The notes under the pieces: generated by a model
Told to the model about the DNA's origin: nothing
The model's input: only the letters and a program-made list of their open reading frames with translations
The model's database searches: none
Position numbers and translations under genes: made by a program
Assembly (NCBI GenBank): GCA_035048485.1
Contig: CM068585.1
Span: forward strand, 2,473,001-2,537,000
Source of the DNA: Pteria penguin
Taxonomy: Eukaryota > Mollusca > Bivalvia > Pterioida > Pteriidae
Direction of reading: 5' to 3'
DNA: 64,000 nt
Part shown: one piece after another, positions 35,180 to 44,190 of the stretch
Layout: every line of letters starts with the position of its first letter
Numbering within the stretch: position 1 is the first letter of the stretch

Positions 35180-36276
35180 GAATCGAAACTGGGTGGATAA
35201 CCTTTCCACCTGACTAACGCTTCTCGAATGACGCGATTCATTCCGACGCGGCGTTTTCTAGTTTCGATCACCTTTTCGACTTCGTAGACATCGTCCGACT
35301 TGATCACTTTCTGAAGTTCGCTTTCGTAAAACGTTCCTTCCAACTGTTCGCCGTGATCGTCTTCGAGGACGTAGACGTACGGATAACGCCCCGTTACTCG
35401 ACGTTTGATGGTAAAGAGTTCCGTCGTCCAATTCGGTAAGTATCCCTTGGTAAACACGTGCTTGACTTTACTGATGCGCACTCGATCTCCGACTTCGAAT
35501 TTGGGTGGTTTCCCTTTTTTAGGTCCGAGGTTCTCGTAAGCGTATTGCCACACGTCGATGACGTTAGAGGGATTCACGTCGGCCGGTGCCCGTCCGATGG
35601 TCGAGTGACGGGCTGTGTTGTAACTCTTCACGAATCTAGGTAAGACGTCCACGTATCGTCGAGTTCGCTTGTGAGTGAAATATTTCCACATGCGTGCTTT
35701 CAAAGTCCTTTGAAATCGTTCCACCACGCTGGCTTTCGTATCGGTGTTGTTCGTGGTAAAGAAGTGAATGTCTCGTTCTTTTAACATGCGTTGAAAATCC
35801 TTGTTTAAAAATTCTTTACCCTTATCCGTTTGAAAACGTCTCGGATGTCGGGACTTGGCTCTTTTCAAGATGTTTAGAAATCCTCGGATCATTTCCTTTC
35901 CAGTTTTGTTTTTCAGAGGTTCTACCCAGGCATACTTGGAAAACACGTCGATGACGCACAAGAGAAACGTCATCCCGTCGTTGTCGTCTTTGAGGTTGGA
36001 CACGTCTGCTAGATCGGCTTGCCACTGTTCGTCCATGGTGGTCACCACGGTACGATTGCGTGGAAATCTACGTCTGATGGGTTTGTGAAGCGTATATGTT
36101 GATTGCTCTCTCAACCATTCTTCTACGTCTTCTTTCTTGAACTTTAAGGAAACGGGTGCTAAACGTTTGGCTTGTCGGTACAGGCGTCGAACTCCTCCAT
36201 ATCCACCAGGTTGTCCCGGATCGTAAAAGATGTCGCGTAATAGATCGGATAAGATTAACTGCTTCCGCCTAGCCAT
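35143..36276 (-). CDS. INT: Retroviral-type integrase with C-terminal chromodomain (377 aa)
   Basis: Inserts the linear element into host DNA, giving the 6-bp duplications. The RVE catalytic core has Asp88 (WQADLADVS), Asp151 (FQTDKGKEF) and Glu186 (VVERFQRTLK), with 34 residues between the last two. An SH3-like segment follows (PKFEVGDRVRISK, about 268-280). A C-terminal chromodomain covers about 330-376 (YEVEKVIE, ALVRWKGYPPSFDSWIP). Chromodomains on integrases can target methylated histones. The frame is intact with all catalytic residues. The stop overlaps the start of the membrane protein gene; the start overlaps the preceding gene's end by 22 bp. Confidence 0.93.
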   Translation of the reverse strand: MARRKQLILSDLLRDIFYDPGQPGGYGGVRRLYRQAKRLAPVSLKFKKEDVEEWLREQSTYTLHKPIRRRFPRNRTVVTTMDEQWQADLADVSNLKDDNDGMTFLLCVIDVFSKYAWVEPLKNKTGKEMIRGFLNILKRAKSRHPRRFQTDKGKEFLNKDFQRMLKERDIHFFTTNNTDTKASVVERFQRTLKARMWKYFTHKRTRRYVDVLPRFVKSYNTARHSTIGRAPADVNPSNVIDVWQYAYENLGPKKGKPPKFEVGDRVRISKVKHVFTKGYLPNWTTELFTIKRRVTGRYPYVYVLEDDHGEQLEGTFYESELQKVIKSDDVYEVEKVIETRKRRVGMNRVIREALVRWKGYPPSFDSWIPHQNLIALT

Positions 36277-37136
36277 GATCTAGGACTGAACGTTATCCAT
36301 CTCTTTTCCATCTCGGAATGAGACTTGGGAGTCTTAAAGGGCGTATTTAACGGCGAGGAAAATCCACCCTCTTCCTCCTCCTCCTCCTCTTCTTCATCTA
36401 CCGATCTCTTTTCTCGTGCGGGGGATTTAGGAAGGAATGGCGTCGGCCTCTGTGAATCCTGTAGTGGTGGTGATGGTGGTGGTGATGGTGGTGTGACTTT
36501 GGGCGTAGGTGCCGTCTTCAAATGTCTGATGAATTTCGGGTTGCGGACGTAATCGCGAGGGACGTTGATTTCCCCTAGACCTCGAGTAAACATTTCTATT
36601 CCTTGTGGTCTGAATCCCTTACGATCCGTACTACGCACGGCATCTCCGATCAAGTCGATGACATTGGTGTTGGGAACGACTTTTCCGCGATACTTGACTT
36701 GTCCCTTTTCGTCCCAGGATAAGATCTGTGGATGGCGTTGAATGTGTTGAATCAACATCTTGGCTTTGGCACGCATGGGTTTAGGGGCGCTACTCACGAT
36801 CTGTTCGATCAGCCCTTCCTTTACCGTCGGATCTTCTCCCGCGACATCGGTATTTCCCTGAGTATTCGGTAACGTCGGTAAGTTGACGGGACTGTTTTGT
36901 TTCGTATGATCCAAGTAGGTACGATAACGATACAAACTCTGTCCTATCAATGCATTTCTCTGGGATGGTGTTAAATCACTGGGTCCTTGCGTTAAAGCAT
37001 CCAATTCTTGTCCCGTTCTTACGGCCGCCGTGACTTCGGGTGGATAAGGTAAAGGATGCGGTAAAGTCATGGGATCTCTACTGCGTTGCATCTCTTCGTA
37101 TAGAGCGTTAGGAACCAAGACCATCTTTCGCGCCAT
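36255..37136 (-). CDS. Conserved Polinton hypothetical protein (293 aa)
   Basis: Starts MARKMVLVPNALYEEM at the first ATG (37136), with A at -3 and G at +4; the longer frame uses GTG. A K-x-VLVP-xxx-Y start, a central helical domain, a middle motif (GKVVPNTNVIDLI ... PQGIEMFTRGLGEINVP) and a Pro-rich, poly-Glu, Ser/Pro tail are visible. Proteins with this VLVP start recur next to Polinton integrases in animal genomes as I recall them, but I know of no assigned function. Overlaps the integrase start by 22 bp. Confidence 0.65.
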   Translation of the reverse strand: MARKMVLVPNALYEEMQRSRDPMTLPHPLPYPPEVTAAVRTGQELDALTQGPSDLTPSQRNALIGQSLYRYRTYLDHTKQNSPVNLPTLPNTQGNTDVAGEDPTVKEGLIEQIVSSAPKPMRAKAKMLIQHIQRHPQILSWDEKGQVKYRGKVVPNTNVIDLIGDAVRSTDRKGFRPQGIEMFTRGLGEINVPRDYVRNPKFIRHLKTAPTPKVTPPSPPPSPPLQDSQRPTPFLPKSPAREKRSVDEEEEEEEEEGGFSSPLNTPFKTPKSHSEMEKRWITFSPRSWLGGSS

Positions 37137-37143
37137 GATTTGT

Positions 37144-37506
37144 TTAACGTCCACCACCCGCTAATCCTCCCAGTACGGGTCCTAATATTGCAGGAAGTAG
37201 TGGAAGTAAAGGAAATATTCCTCCGGTCTGTCGTATCAACGTTTTTCGTCGATCTTTGATGCTTTTACCCGGTTTGACGAGTAGTCTCAACACCTGCTTC
37301 GTTGGAGCTAACTTGGCTTTCTGATGAGGAGTCAAAGGTACCACGCCTTTTAATACGTTCAAGATACATTCGCACAATTTGCAGATGCAGCTGTCTGGAG
37401 CTTCTCGTAGCATGGCCTTTTTAAACTTTTTGGAGTAAGAGGGATTTCCCAATAACCGGATGAAATCTGCATGAGCTCGTAAACCTGCCGTTTTCTTTTT
37501 AACCAT
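37144..37506 (-). CDS. Small basic protein with hydrophobic Gly-rich C-terminus (120 aa)
   Basis: Basic helical N-terminus, then NVLKGVVPLTPHQKAKL and DRRKTLIRQTGG, then a hydrophobic tail (FPLLPLLPAILGPVLGGLAG). The tail holds LAGG-G, a match to the adenain cleavage consensus. The core pattern G-x-x-P-x-T ... D-x-RR-x-x-LI-x-x-GG is shared with the next gene upstream (37605), so the two appear paralogous. Membrane-active or internal virion protein is an inference from composition. Confidence 0.65.
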   Translation of the reverse strand: MVKKKTAGLRAHADFIRLLGNPSYSKKFKKAMLREAPDSCICKLCECILNVLKGVVPLTPHQKAKLAPTKQVLRLLVKPGKSIKDRRKTLIRQTGGIFPLLPLLPAILGPVLGGLAGGGR

Positions 37507-37604
37507 GATGATGATGTTTGTCAGACTACGTGTCCTTCAGTAATGCCACCTTGTCGTATGTGTCGTCTCCTTTATATTTTTTTTTTTTTTTTTGGTGCAA
37601 AACT

Positions 37605-38303
37605 TTATACAGGTACCCAAGAGGAGGATCCACTGTCTCTTTTGAGTCTCAAAGGGGGTATGGGTTTCTTGAAAGCCTTGAAATAAGGCTCCACGTTAGC
37701 ACCGAAGTTACGATTAGCCGCTTCTAACGCCACACGTGCTGCTGCACTCATGATGGGCGGTGAATTGTTACGTCTTCGATTAGGTTGCGGTGCTCTTCTC
37801 TGACGATTAGGCTGTGCTCTTTTCTGTCTTCTCCCACGTTTAGGCTGTGCTCTTCTCTGTTTTCTCTGACGCTTGGGTTGCGGTGTTCTTCTGACACCGC
37901 GTCTGAGGGGAGGATTCTCCAAGGGATTTCTGTTACGTACTCGGTAAAAACGCTTATTGTCGTTTTCACGTTGCGGCCATTGCATCATGTTGCGAATGAT
38001 GACCCCACCCAAGAATCCAGCTCCACCTCGTTTCAAGATGAGACGTCGTCTTTCGTCGGGATCCGTGTTCCGATCGGCTATCGCCTGTAAGATATCGAAA
38101 TGTTTCTTGACGAATTTTTCCGTCGGTTTGGTCATGGGCATGCTTCCGTTGATCATGTTCCTGGCCCCCATGCTGAACCAATTCAATAGAGATTTACGAC
38201 CCTCCTCCAGTAGAAATTGTCTTCGTCTGGCATCTTTAGTCGTTTTCAACTTTCTCAAGAGTTCTATCAATTTTCCCGAAGTTCTCGGCCATGATCCTGG
38301 CAT
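37605..38303 (-). CDS. Arg-rich core-like protein (232 aa)
   Basis: The N-terminal helical domain (1-105) ends in INGSMPMTKPTEK ... DERRRLILKRGGAGFLGG, aligning with the 120-residue protein at 37144. Residues about 128-180 are repeats of RRAQPKR / RAPQPNR type, strongly positive, as in DNA-condensing core proteins. The C-terminal 50 residues are less basic. The ATG lies 48 bp after the ATPase stop. A packaged-DNA binding role is inferred from charge and position. Confidence 0.65.
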   Translation of the reverse strand: MPGSWPRTSGKLIELLRKLKTTKDARRRQFLLEEGRKSLLNWFSMGARNMINGSMPMTKPTEKFVKKHFDILQAIADRNTDPDERRRLILKRGGAGFLGGVIIRNMMQWPQRENDNKRFYRVRNRNPLENPPLRRGVRRTPQPKRQRKQRRAQPKRGRRQKRAQPNRQRRAPQPNRRRNNSPPIMSAAARVALEAANRNFGANVEPYFKAFKKPIPPLRLKRDSGSSSWVPV

Positions 38304-38351
38304 CTCGTCGGTTTGTCGAATAATGACCTCGAACGTTTCGAGTCGGACTTC

Positions 38352-39026
38352 TTATAGCTTGGGGGCATACACGACGATTCCTCCTTCTTCCGGATGATGA
38401 AACACGTCCGAACGTAATCTATACTCGTCCGGTGTGGTGGGAGTCAGGTCTACCACCAAATAGCCGTGAGCACGAGCGGTGGCATCTTGATAGGCGTGGT
38501 TCATGTGAGGAAGTTTTAACTGTCTCGATAACACGTCCACTTGATTTTTATCTCGAGGATTTTTGAACAACACCAGGTAATGTGCATTCAAGCTAATGGT
38601 GCGATGATGAGGTCCTCGGTCGAACACGTTTTGCGTGATATATACCACACTGGTATTGCGGTGATGGGCTTTTCTCGTGAACCAATCCACGATGGAGTCG
38701 CCGGCTTTACCACCCATCATGTCGTCGAAGACCAGGAGATGGGGAACGGTAGTATCGGATACTAAGAGTTCGTCGTCTTCTGGAATGTCTTTGATGAACT
38801 TGACGTCACCTCTCATGTCTTCGTAAGCCTTTTGCCATTCTCGATAACACCAGATGACTCGTCGGGGTGGTGGTCTTATGATGAAATCTTTCAGATTCAC
38901 CAACTTCTTAACAAATTCTGTTTTTCCCGAACGACTAGGTCCGGCTACCACCATGGTAAATTCGTGTTTAAACACGAATGCATCGTCGATCAAGTTCGAA
39001 TCTATGACCCGCACGTTTGAAGTCAT
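38352..39026 (-). CDS. ATP: FtsK/HerA-type genome-packaging ATPase (224 aa)
   Basis: Walker A GPSRSGKT (29-36), Walker B HLLVFDDMM with Asp101-Asp102, and the sensor motif TQN (131-133) are all present, with normal length for the A32-like packaging ATPases of Polintons, virophages and large DNA viruses. Pumps DNA into the capsid in those relatives. The ATG is directly preceded on its strand by TGACGTCA, a palindromic CRE-like octamer, with a second TGACGTCG nearby. The frame is intact. Confidence 0.92.
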   Translation of the reverse strand: MTSNVRVIDSNLIDDAFVFKHEFTMVVAGPSRSGKTEFVKKLVNLKDFIIRPPPRRVIWCYREWQKAYEDMRGDVKFIKDIPEDDELLVSDTTVPHLLVFDDMMGGKAGDSIVDWFTRKAHHRNTSVVYITQNVFDRGPHHRTISLNAHYLVLFKNPRDKNQVDVLSRQLKLPHMNHAYQDATARAHGYLVVDLTPTTPDEYRLRSDVFHHPEEGGIVVYAPKL

Positions 39027-39091
39027 GACGTCAAATGACGTCGATAGCTTAAGACCATGAATAATAAGACATTATTGTGTTTTACACAAAT

Positions 39092-39199
39092 TTATTTACA
39101 ACAAATGTTTTACACAAATTTATTTTACAACAAATGTTTTACACAAATTTATTTGTACAAACAAATGTTTTACATTATTGTGTTCTATACAAATTTATT
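39092..39199 (-). terminator. Poly(A) signal cluster after the zinc-protein gene
   Basis: Several minus-strand AATAAA hexamers lie within imperfect repeats of ATGTTTTACACAAATTTATT (plus strand). They fill the only sizeable gap in the right half of the minus-strand block. Confidence 0.6.
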
Positions 39200-39917
39200 G
39201 ACAACAATAGATAGAACGAAGATTCGAATAATACAAAGGTAAAACATTTATGAGTTCTTCTTTCACGTAGGCTCTAGGCACAAAAGTCTTATGAAAACGA
39301 CACACTAACATGATGATGTCCGATATAATGTTCCCGTCGTGTAACACATTGTTCATGATCCTTTCGAAATCATAATCACATGATTCTCCTCGAAAACATC
39401 CATTACATTTACGTAGGTTCATGTTCATACACAGTGCCAGTTTAATCATCGGACGAATGTCGTCGCACATCTTGCTCGTTCGGCATCCGACGGTAAAATG
39501 ATTCGTTTTCTCAATGTTTCTTAGGCGACAGTCTGCACAAATGGAATCTTCGAGTTTGTCTTCTTCGATACCTTCCATGCAAAATTCACATTGAAGATAG
39601 ATACATGTCGTTGTCACACACGACTTACAAATCAGCTGTTTACATTTAAGACAACAGATTCCATCGTCGGACTTGTTTTGACAATGTTGACATCGATAAA
39701 ACGGACAATTGTCTGGATGAGTACAATCTTCACAGACCTCGAAATGACACTGGTAACAATACCATCCCAAGTCTTCCTCAAACGTTTCTCTCTTGCAGTG
39801 AGGACAAGGATAATATTGTGGTCCAAACAGTTCTTCTATTTCGTCATGGTCACACTTCAAACAAACGAGTTCTTCTTTTATACATTTCGAGCAACGCTGT
39901 GTCGTGTCGTCACACAT
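39195..39917 (-). CDS. Cys-rich multi-zinc protein (240 aa)
   Basis: 33 cysteines in 240 residues, mostly as C-x2-C pairs through residue 170 (CSKC, CLKC, CPHC, CYQC, CEDC, CQHC, CLKC, CEFC, CADC), plus His. This fits several tandem zinc ribbons or a RING/ZZ-like cross-brace fold. Residues 171-240 are helical. The ATG is 10 bp from the polymerase stop. Possibly a regulatory or ubiquitin-ligase-like protein; I cannot assign a family. Confidence 0.7.
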   Translation of the reverse strand: MCDDTTQRCSKCIKEELVCLKCDHDEIEELFGPQYYPCPHCKRETFEEDLGWYCYQCHFEVCEDCTHPDNCPFYRCQHCQNKSDDGICCLKCKQLICKSCVTTTCIYLQCEFCMEGIEEDKLEDSICADCRLRNIEKTNHFTVGCRTSKMCDDIRPMIKLALCMNMNLRKCNGCFRGESCDYDFERIMNNVLHDGNIISDIIMLVCRFHKTFVPRAYVKEELINVLPLYYSNLRSIYCCQ

Positions 39918-39926
39918 CTTGTTCCT

Positions 39927-42900
39927 TCAATAGCCGTAAGGTAAAGTGTCGAGATTGTTTAAAACTTGTCTCTTATCATACACCACGCGATAGTCTTTAC
40001 TGGTCACCTTAGTGTGAAGAGTATGATCTTTTGCACGGACGATCTTTGAAGGATAAACGACCTTGATCTTTTCCTCTTCGATGTCGAGGCCTTCGAGTTT
40101 TCTTAAAACCATCTCCTTCATAGAATCGAAGTTAATGATTTCACTGGTACGGTAGTCCAAGGTCAAACCTTTCACTTTACATGTCGTGCTTCCGTCGCTT
40201 AATTGGTAGGCATAGTTCTTCGGTCCTCCCGATACAAACGTCGTGATAGATTTTCCGTTCAATTCGTCGGTCCAACATCCCAAACTATCCATGATGGTGG
40301 GAGACCCGGCGTCTTTGTCGTGAACGTAGATGATGCTATCTGTATCGAAATAGAGTACTCTTCTATCTAGTCGGTGTAATGCATCGTATAACTTGAGACG
40401 AGCCAGAGAGGTGGTAAAACAGGCGATGACCACGTTACCAAAGGGACACGGTGGTATGAAATCGTTGCTGTCCGTGAAACTTGCCAATACCATGTCTAAG
40501 GAATCGTCTTCGGCGTTGGTGATGACTTCTACGTGTTTGACGTCTTTCGTATCGTCGTGTAACAACTCGATCAGTTCGCTCCGTTCCGATAAGTAACGAT
40601 TCTGAGTCAGAGCCAGTCGCTGAGCAAATTTTCCCCACAGACAGTTCAGAAATAATTTGGCTATGGTACGTAACACGGGATTTTTACATACTTCCTGCAT
40701 CCGTATACCTTCTCGCTGGAACACTTCCTCGATGTACGATAACTTCTTTTCCTCCGTATCGCAATCACTAGGGAATCCGCTGGCTTCTTGTTTGATGCGT
40801 AGAAAGGTATCTATATACTTTCGAAATAGCGTGTTGCTGGATTGTTCGAAATGCCACACTTCGTACAGGCGATCTATTCGATATCCCATGTCTAAGGCCA
40901 TGTCGATTTCTGGCGTGGTCCAAGTACCCGTGAGTGCTCGCTCGTCGTCCGTGTGTTCGCATCGGTAGTCGGATCCTATGTTCTCTTTACTCATCACGCA
41001 CGTCCGACATAAAGGAAACAATAACTTATGATCCGTGCGGTAGGGTAATACGGGGTGATACAATCCACGGGGTGGGAAGATGCGACACTTGACGAGTCCC
41101 ATGTATTCCCTCACGTTCTGGAATTTCTCCGTGATGATGGTAGGATGTCCGATGGGAAAGATACCATATTTCAATACGAATGGATATAAAGAACAGACGT
41201 CGATGTAACGCATATCTCCTTCGTCGCAATACAATCGAGTGGCATTGGTGCGACCTCCAAACAGTGCATCTCGTGGTTCCAGCGGATCGGCTATCTGTTT
41301 GTACGTCGAAAGAATGAACTCGGCAAACATCGGGTCGTCCTTGATCTTCTGTTCGTACTCGTGTTCCCATATACAGGTCACGTTGAATCCCATTTCGTTC
41401 AGATTGACTTGTCGTTGTTGCGTGGCTTGATATATTTCCCCAAACGTGAGTGAGTGTTGTATCGGATGGTCCTCATGTATCATGTTCGGGAAACATTCGG
41501 GGCAACCGTGCCAGAAACATCCGTGGAACTCGTAAATGGTTTGGGTGTTGGTATCGTAACCGTCCACGGTATATGGTCCAATACTGACTTCCCCTCCGTT
41601 GCGAGCGTGTCGTATGTCGTGATTGGTGTCGTGAGCGATCCATTTCAACCATCGTAGGGCTTTGATGGAATACTTGCGCTTTGGATGGTATCCTTCGGTA
41701 GGTATGATGGCCAAACTATCTCTAGGCATGAAATTGCGTCGAAACGCCAAGTTGGCGGCACTGGCAAACGTGACGCATTCCGCAAAGGGATCGACGTCGA
41801 CCAAGTTCAGAAGGGTTTCTCGGAACTTTCCACAGCATTTTCTCAAGATGTCTACATCGGATCGACAATACTCTCGGATCTCGGTGGCAAAATCGAATCG
41901 TTCTCCGCTCTTCACTTTATCTTCGTACCACAAGATGAACTGACGTCGAGCCTCGGTTTCCATGGAGTCGGGCAAGTACGTTTCCATCGGAGGATAGGTA
42001 CCCGAGTACTGCTGGTTGACCGGGGTGTTGAAAAGATGAGGGAAGTAACCTTTCTTCAATTCGGTCAATCCGAAGGCCTTGGGTAATTTACTCAACGAGG
42101 AACTCATGAAGTTGTAGGAATCGATGAAACGTATTCCGTTGGCAGACATCGTCATGATCTTGGCTCCGCTCATCAAGACGTCGGGTTTCATGCATGCACG
42201 ATTGACCAGGAAATGTAAAATAAATTGACCGTCGTATCCTCTCATGTTGTGAGCGATGGCCGTCACACCGTCGTGGCATGATTTCTTTTCTCTGTTGGTG
42301 TTCGTGACACAGCTAGAAAATATCCAGCTCATGAAGTTTTCTAAGGTTTTCTCTCCTTGAAAGATGACTTCTCTTCCTCCGGGTAATGGGGTGCACGTCT
42401 CGCACTCTTCTTCGATGGGTGAGTGTATGCATGCATCGCAAGCTCGATGTGCCACGCAAAAGTTTGGAACGTGTACTCCCGTGTCCTGGCTACATTCGAA
42501 GTCGTAGAAGATGTACGAGTTCTTTTCTCCTTTCTTCTTCTTAGGTTTAGGTTTACGTTGTACGTAACAGAGATGATCCTGTTCCACCACGGTCTTACAG
42601 ATGGAACAGACGTGCTCTTTATCGCCGCAGCGGTGTATTTTCATCAGTACTTTACTCATCCAACTTCCACAATCCCGGCATCTCGTCATGAGGTCGCATA
42701 TGCTCTTTCCCACTTTGTTGGGTTTCAGATGGTTCCAATAACACTGCATGTTGGGAAAATGTCCTTTGCAGCTCTGACACGTGACCTTAGAATCGTCCTG
42801 GGGGCACGGTGGTGAATTCAAACAGTAGTTACACCTCACGGGACATTTCGTGCGATGATCTTCCTTGTGGGTATACCCGACGTCGCAAAAGTCGCAGTAA

Positions 42901-43901
42901 TGTTGACGTTCGATCAAACCAGTCATAGACGTGATGGTATCGTAGTGTTGGTTCGAATACAGGATATTCAGCATGGTGGGTCTCATGTTGTTTCTCACGT
43001 CCCCCTTGTACAGTAACTGTAGTTTTATCTTCTTAGCTTCTGTCAACTGATGGTGGATTTTCAATCTGTACTGTGGACTCAGGACCGTCTGGAATTTACC
43101 CCATTCTACAGGTCCACACCCATGCTCTATGGACACGCCCGCTTCCTGACATAGTGATTTAGCTGCTCTTTCTTGATCACGGAATCTATCGGAAACTTTC
43201 ATACGAAACCATGCCTTTTTCCATTCTTGCATCTCTTTGGGGTCCGTGGGTTTCTGGGCTTGTAGACGGGCGACCACGATGGCTCTAGCTAGGCACATGT
43301 TGTCGGAATCGTTTTCGATCCGAACGATGGATCTCTTGTCTTTCCTAAATTCATCTTTTTCGGCATGCAGATGTTTCGCCTTGTTACCTCCCGTTCCATA
43401 AGGCATCTCGATGTGGATGACGTCTATCGTTGTTTGCCCGTCTTCCAACTTAAAGTCTTCATTACTCTGTTGTACTTTCTGTATTTCGGCCAAGACCATT
43501 TCGCTAGACAAGTGTTGACTCATGGTGAAAGGTACCCATACTTCGGACTTCAGAGAAGGGTGATTGATGATCAGTCTGATGTAGTCTTTGTCTTTGGCAT
43601 GGCACTTACTTTTCAAATCGTTTACTAACGAATTCATGACCCTAGGTAGAAACCTCGGCAGCTGACCTGGAGATATCTCTCGAGTCAATGCTTTAAACTG
43701 TACGTTGTATCGTATACCACTGGTCTTGAATTTTCTGGACTTGTGTGATCGATTCAACTTGATGGTATAGAAATCTTGCGGTGACTTGTTCATTTCCCGC
43801 AGGCGACGTCTAGCTCCTTCTATTCCACCATGTCTTTGTATCCATCGTCGTAGAAGCGTGCGAAACTTTCTCGATCTCAATAATTCTCTCGTGACTGGCA
43901 T
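39927..43901 (-). CDS. POLB: Protein-primed DNA polymerase B (1324 aa)
   Basis: Replicates the element from its termini. Exonuclease motifs: DFE (467-469), HNMRGYD (551-557), YCRSDVDIL (678-686). Polymerase motifs: A DVCSLYP (901-907), B KLFLNCLWG (1082-1090), C YFDTDS (1184-1189). Between them, VDGYDT ... YEFHGCFWHGCPEC (779-803) is an endonuclease-like/zinc insertion typical of Polinton polymerases. N-terminal Cys/His clusters (335-445) are zinc-finger-like; NDSDNMCLARAIVVA (197-211) superficially resembles an OTU signature. Start: the first ATG (43901) lies 48 bp after a TATAAAA (43949-43955, minus); the 14-residue longer GTG frame would begin too close to it. The frame is intact. Confidence 0.95.
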   Translation of the reverse strand: MPVTRELLRSRKFRTLLRRWIQRHGGIEGARRRLREMNKSPQDFYTIKLNRSHKSRKFKTSGIRYNVQFKALTREISPGQLPRFLPRVMNSLVNDLKSKCHAKDKDYIRLIINHPSLKSEVWVPFTMSQHLSSEMVLAEIQKVQQSNEDFKLEDGQTTIDVIHIEMPYGTGGNKAKHLHAEKDEFRKDKRSIVRIENDSDNMCLARAIVVARLQAQKPTDPKEMQEWKKAWFRMKVSDRFRDQERAAKSLCQEAGVSIEHGCGPVEWGKFQTVLSPQYRLKIHHQLTEAKKIKLQLLYKGDVRNNMRPTMLNILYSNQHYDTITSMTGLIERQHYCDFCDVGYTHKEDHRTKCPVRCNYCLNSPPCPQDDSKVTCQSCKGHFPNMQCYWNHLKPNKVGKSICDLMTRCRDCGSWMSKVLMKIHRCGDKEHVCSICKTVVEQDHLCYVQRKPKPKKKKGEKNSYIFYDFECSQDTGVHVPNFCVAHRACDACIHSPIEEECETCTPLPGGREVIFQGEKTLENFMSWIFSSCVTNTNREKKSCHDGVTAIAHNMRGYDGQFILHFLVNRACMKPDVLMSGAKIMTMSANGIRFIDSYNFMSSSLSKLPKAFGLTELKKGYFPHLFNTPVNQQYSGTYPPMETYLPDSMETEARRQFILWYEDKVKSGERFDFATEIREYCRSDVDILRKCCGKFRETLLNLVDVDPFAECVTFASAANLAFRRNFMPRDSLAIIPTEGYHPKRKYSIKALRWLKWIAHDTNHDIRHARNGGEVSIGPYTVDGYDTNTQTIYEFHGCFWHGCPECFPNMIHEDHPIQHSLTFGEIYQATQQRQVNLNEMGFNVTCIWEHEYEQKIKDDPMFAEFILSTYKQIADPLEPRDALFGGRTNATRLYCDEGDMRYIDVCSLYPFVLKYGIFPIGHPTIITEKFQNVREYMGLVKCRIFPPRGLYHPVLPYRTDHKLLFPLCRTCVMSKENIGSDYRCEHTDDERALTGTWTTPEIDMALDMGYRIDRLYEVWHFEQSSNTLFRKYIDTFLRIKQEASGFPSDCDTEEKKLSYIEEVFQREGIRMQEVCKNPVLRTIAKLFLNCLWGKFAQRLALTQNRYLSERSELIELLHDDTKDVKHVEVITNAEDDSLDMVLASFTDSNDFIPPCPFGNVVIACFTTSLARLKLYDALHRLDRRVLYFDTDSIIYVHDKDAGSPTIMDSLGCWTDELNGKSITTFVSGGPKNYAYQLSDGSTTCKVKGLTLDYRTSEIINFDSMKEMVLRKLEGLDIEEEKIKVVYPSKIVRAKDHTLHTKVTSKDYRVVYDKRQVLNNLDTLPYGY

Positions 43902-44190
43902 CGTGACTGATAATTCGCGTTTTAATCTCGATCGCGTTTTCACGGGTTTTTTATACGATTCCTATGACCTTGAAATGTCAAGGTCGTGATTTTATTTCAA
44001 TGTCAAGGTTGATGTGATCTAATACAAGGTCAACTTTAGAAAAAAAGTCTAGAACATTCATATCAATGTCAAGGTCAGATTTAAAGGGTGAAGGTAAGAT
44101 TTTAAGGGTGAAGGTCACTCATTTCGTTTAAAAAGACGAGAGTAAACGACAGACTTCATTCTCGCATTCATCACGCAAGAGAAAACAACC
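43902..44190. promoter_or_regulatory. Divergent promoter between POLB and the CCHC gene
   Basis: TATAAAA on the minus strand at 43949-43955 serves POLB; TTTAAAAA near 44127-44134 on the plus strand may serve the zinc-knuckle gene. Between them are TGACCTTGA (43967) and three or more GTCAAGGT / ACAAGGTCA motifs, i.e. TCAAGGTCA-type half-sites on both strands. Confidence 0.6.

Noticed and set aside
39927..43943. Longer POLB start at 43943
   Set aside because: It is a GTG only 6 bp from the TATA box; the first ATG (43901) lies at a normal distance.
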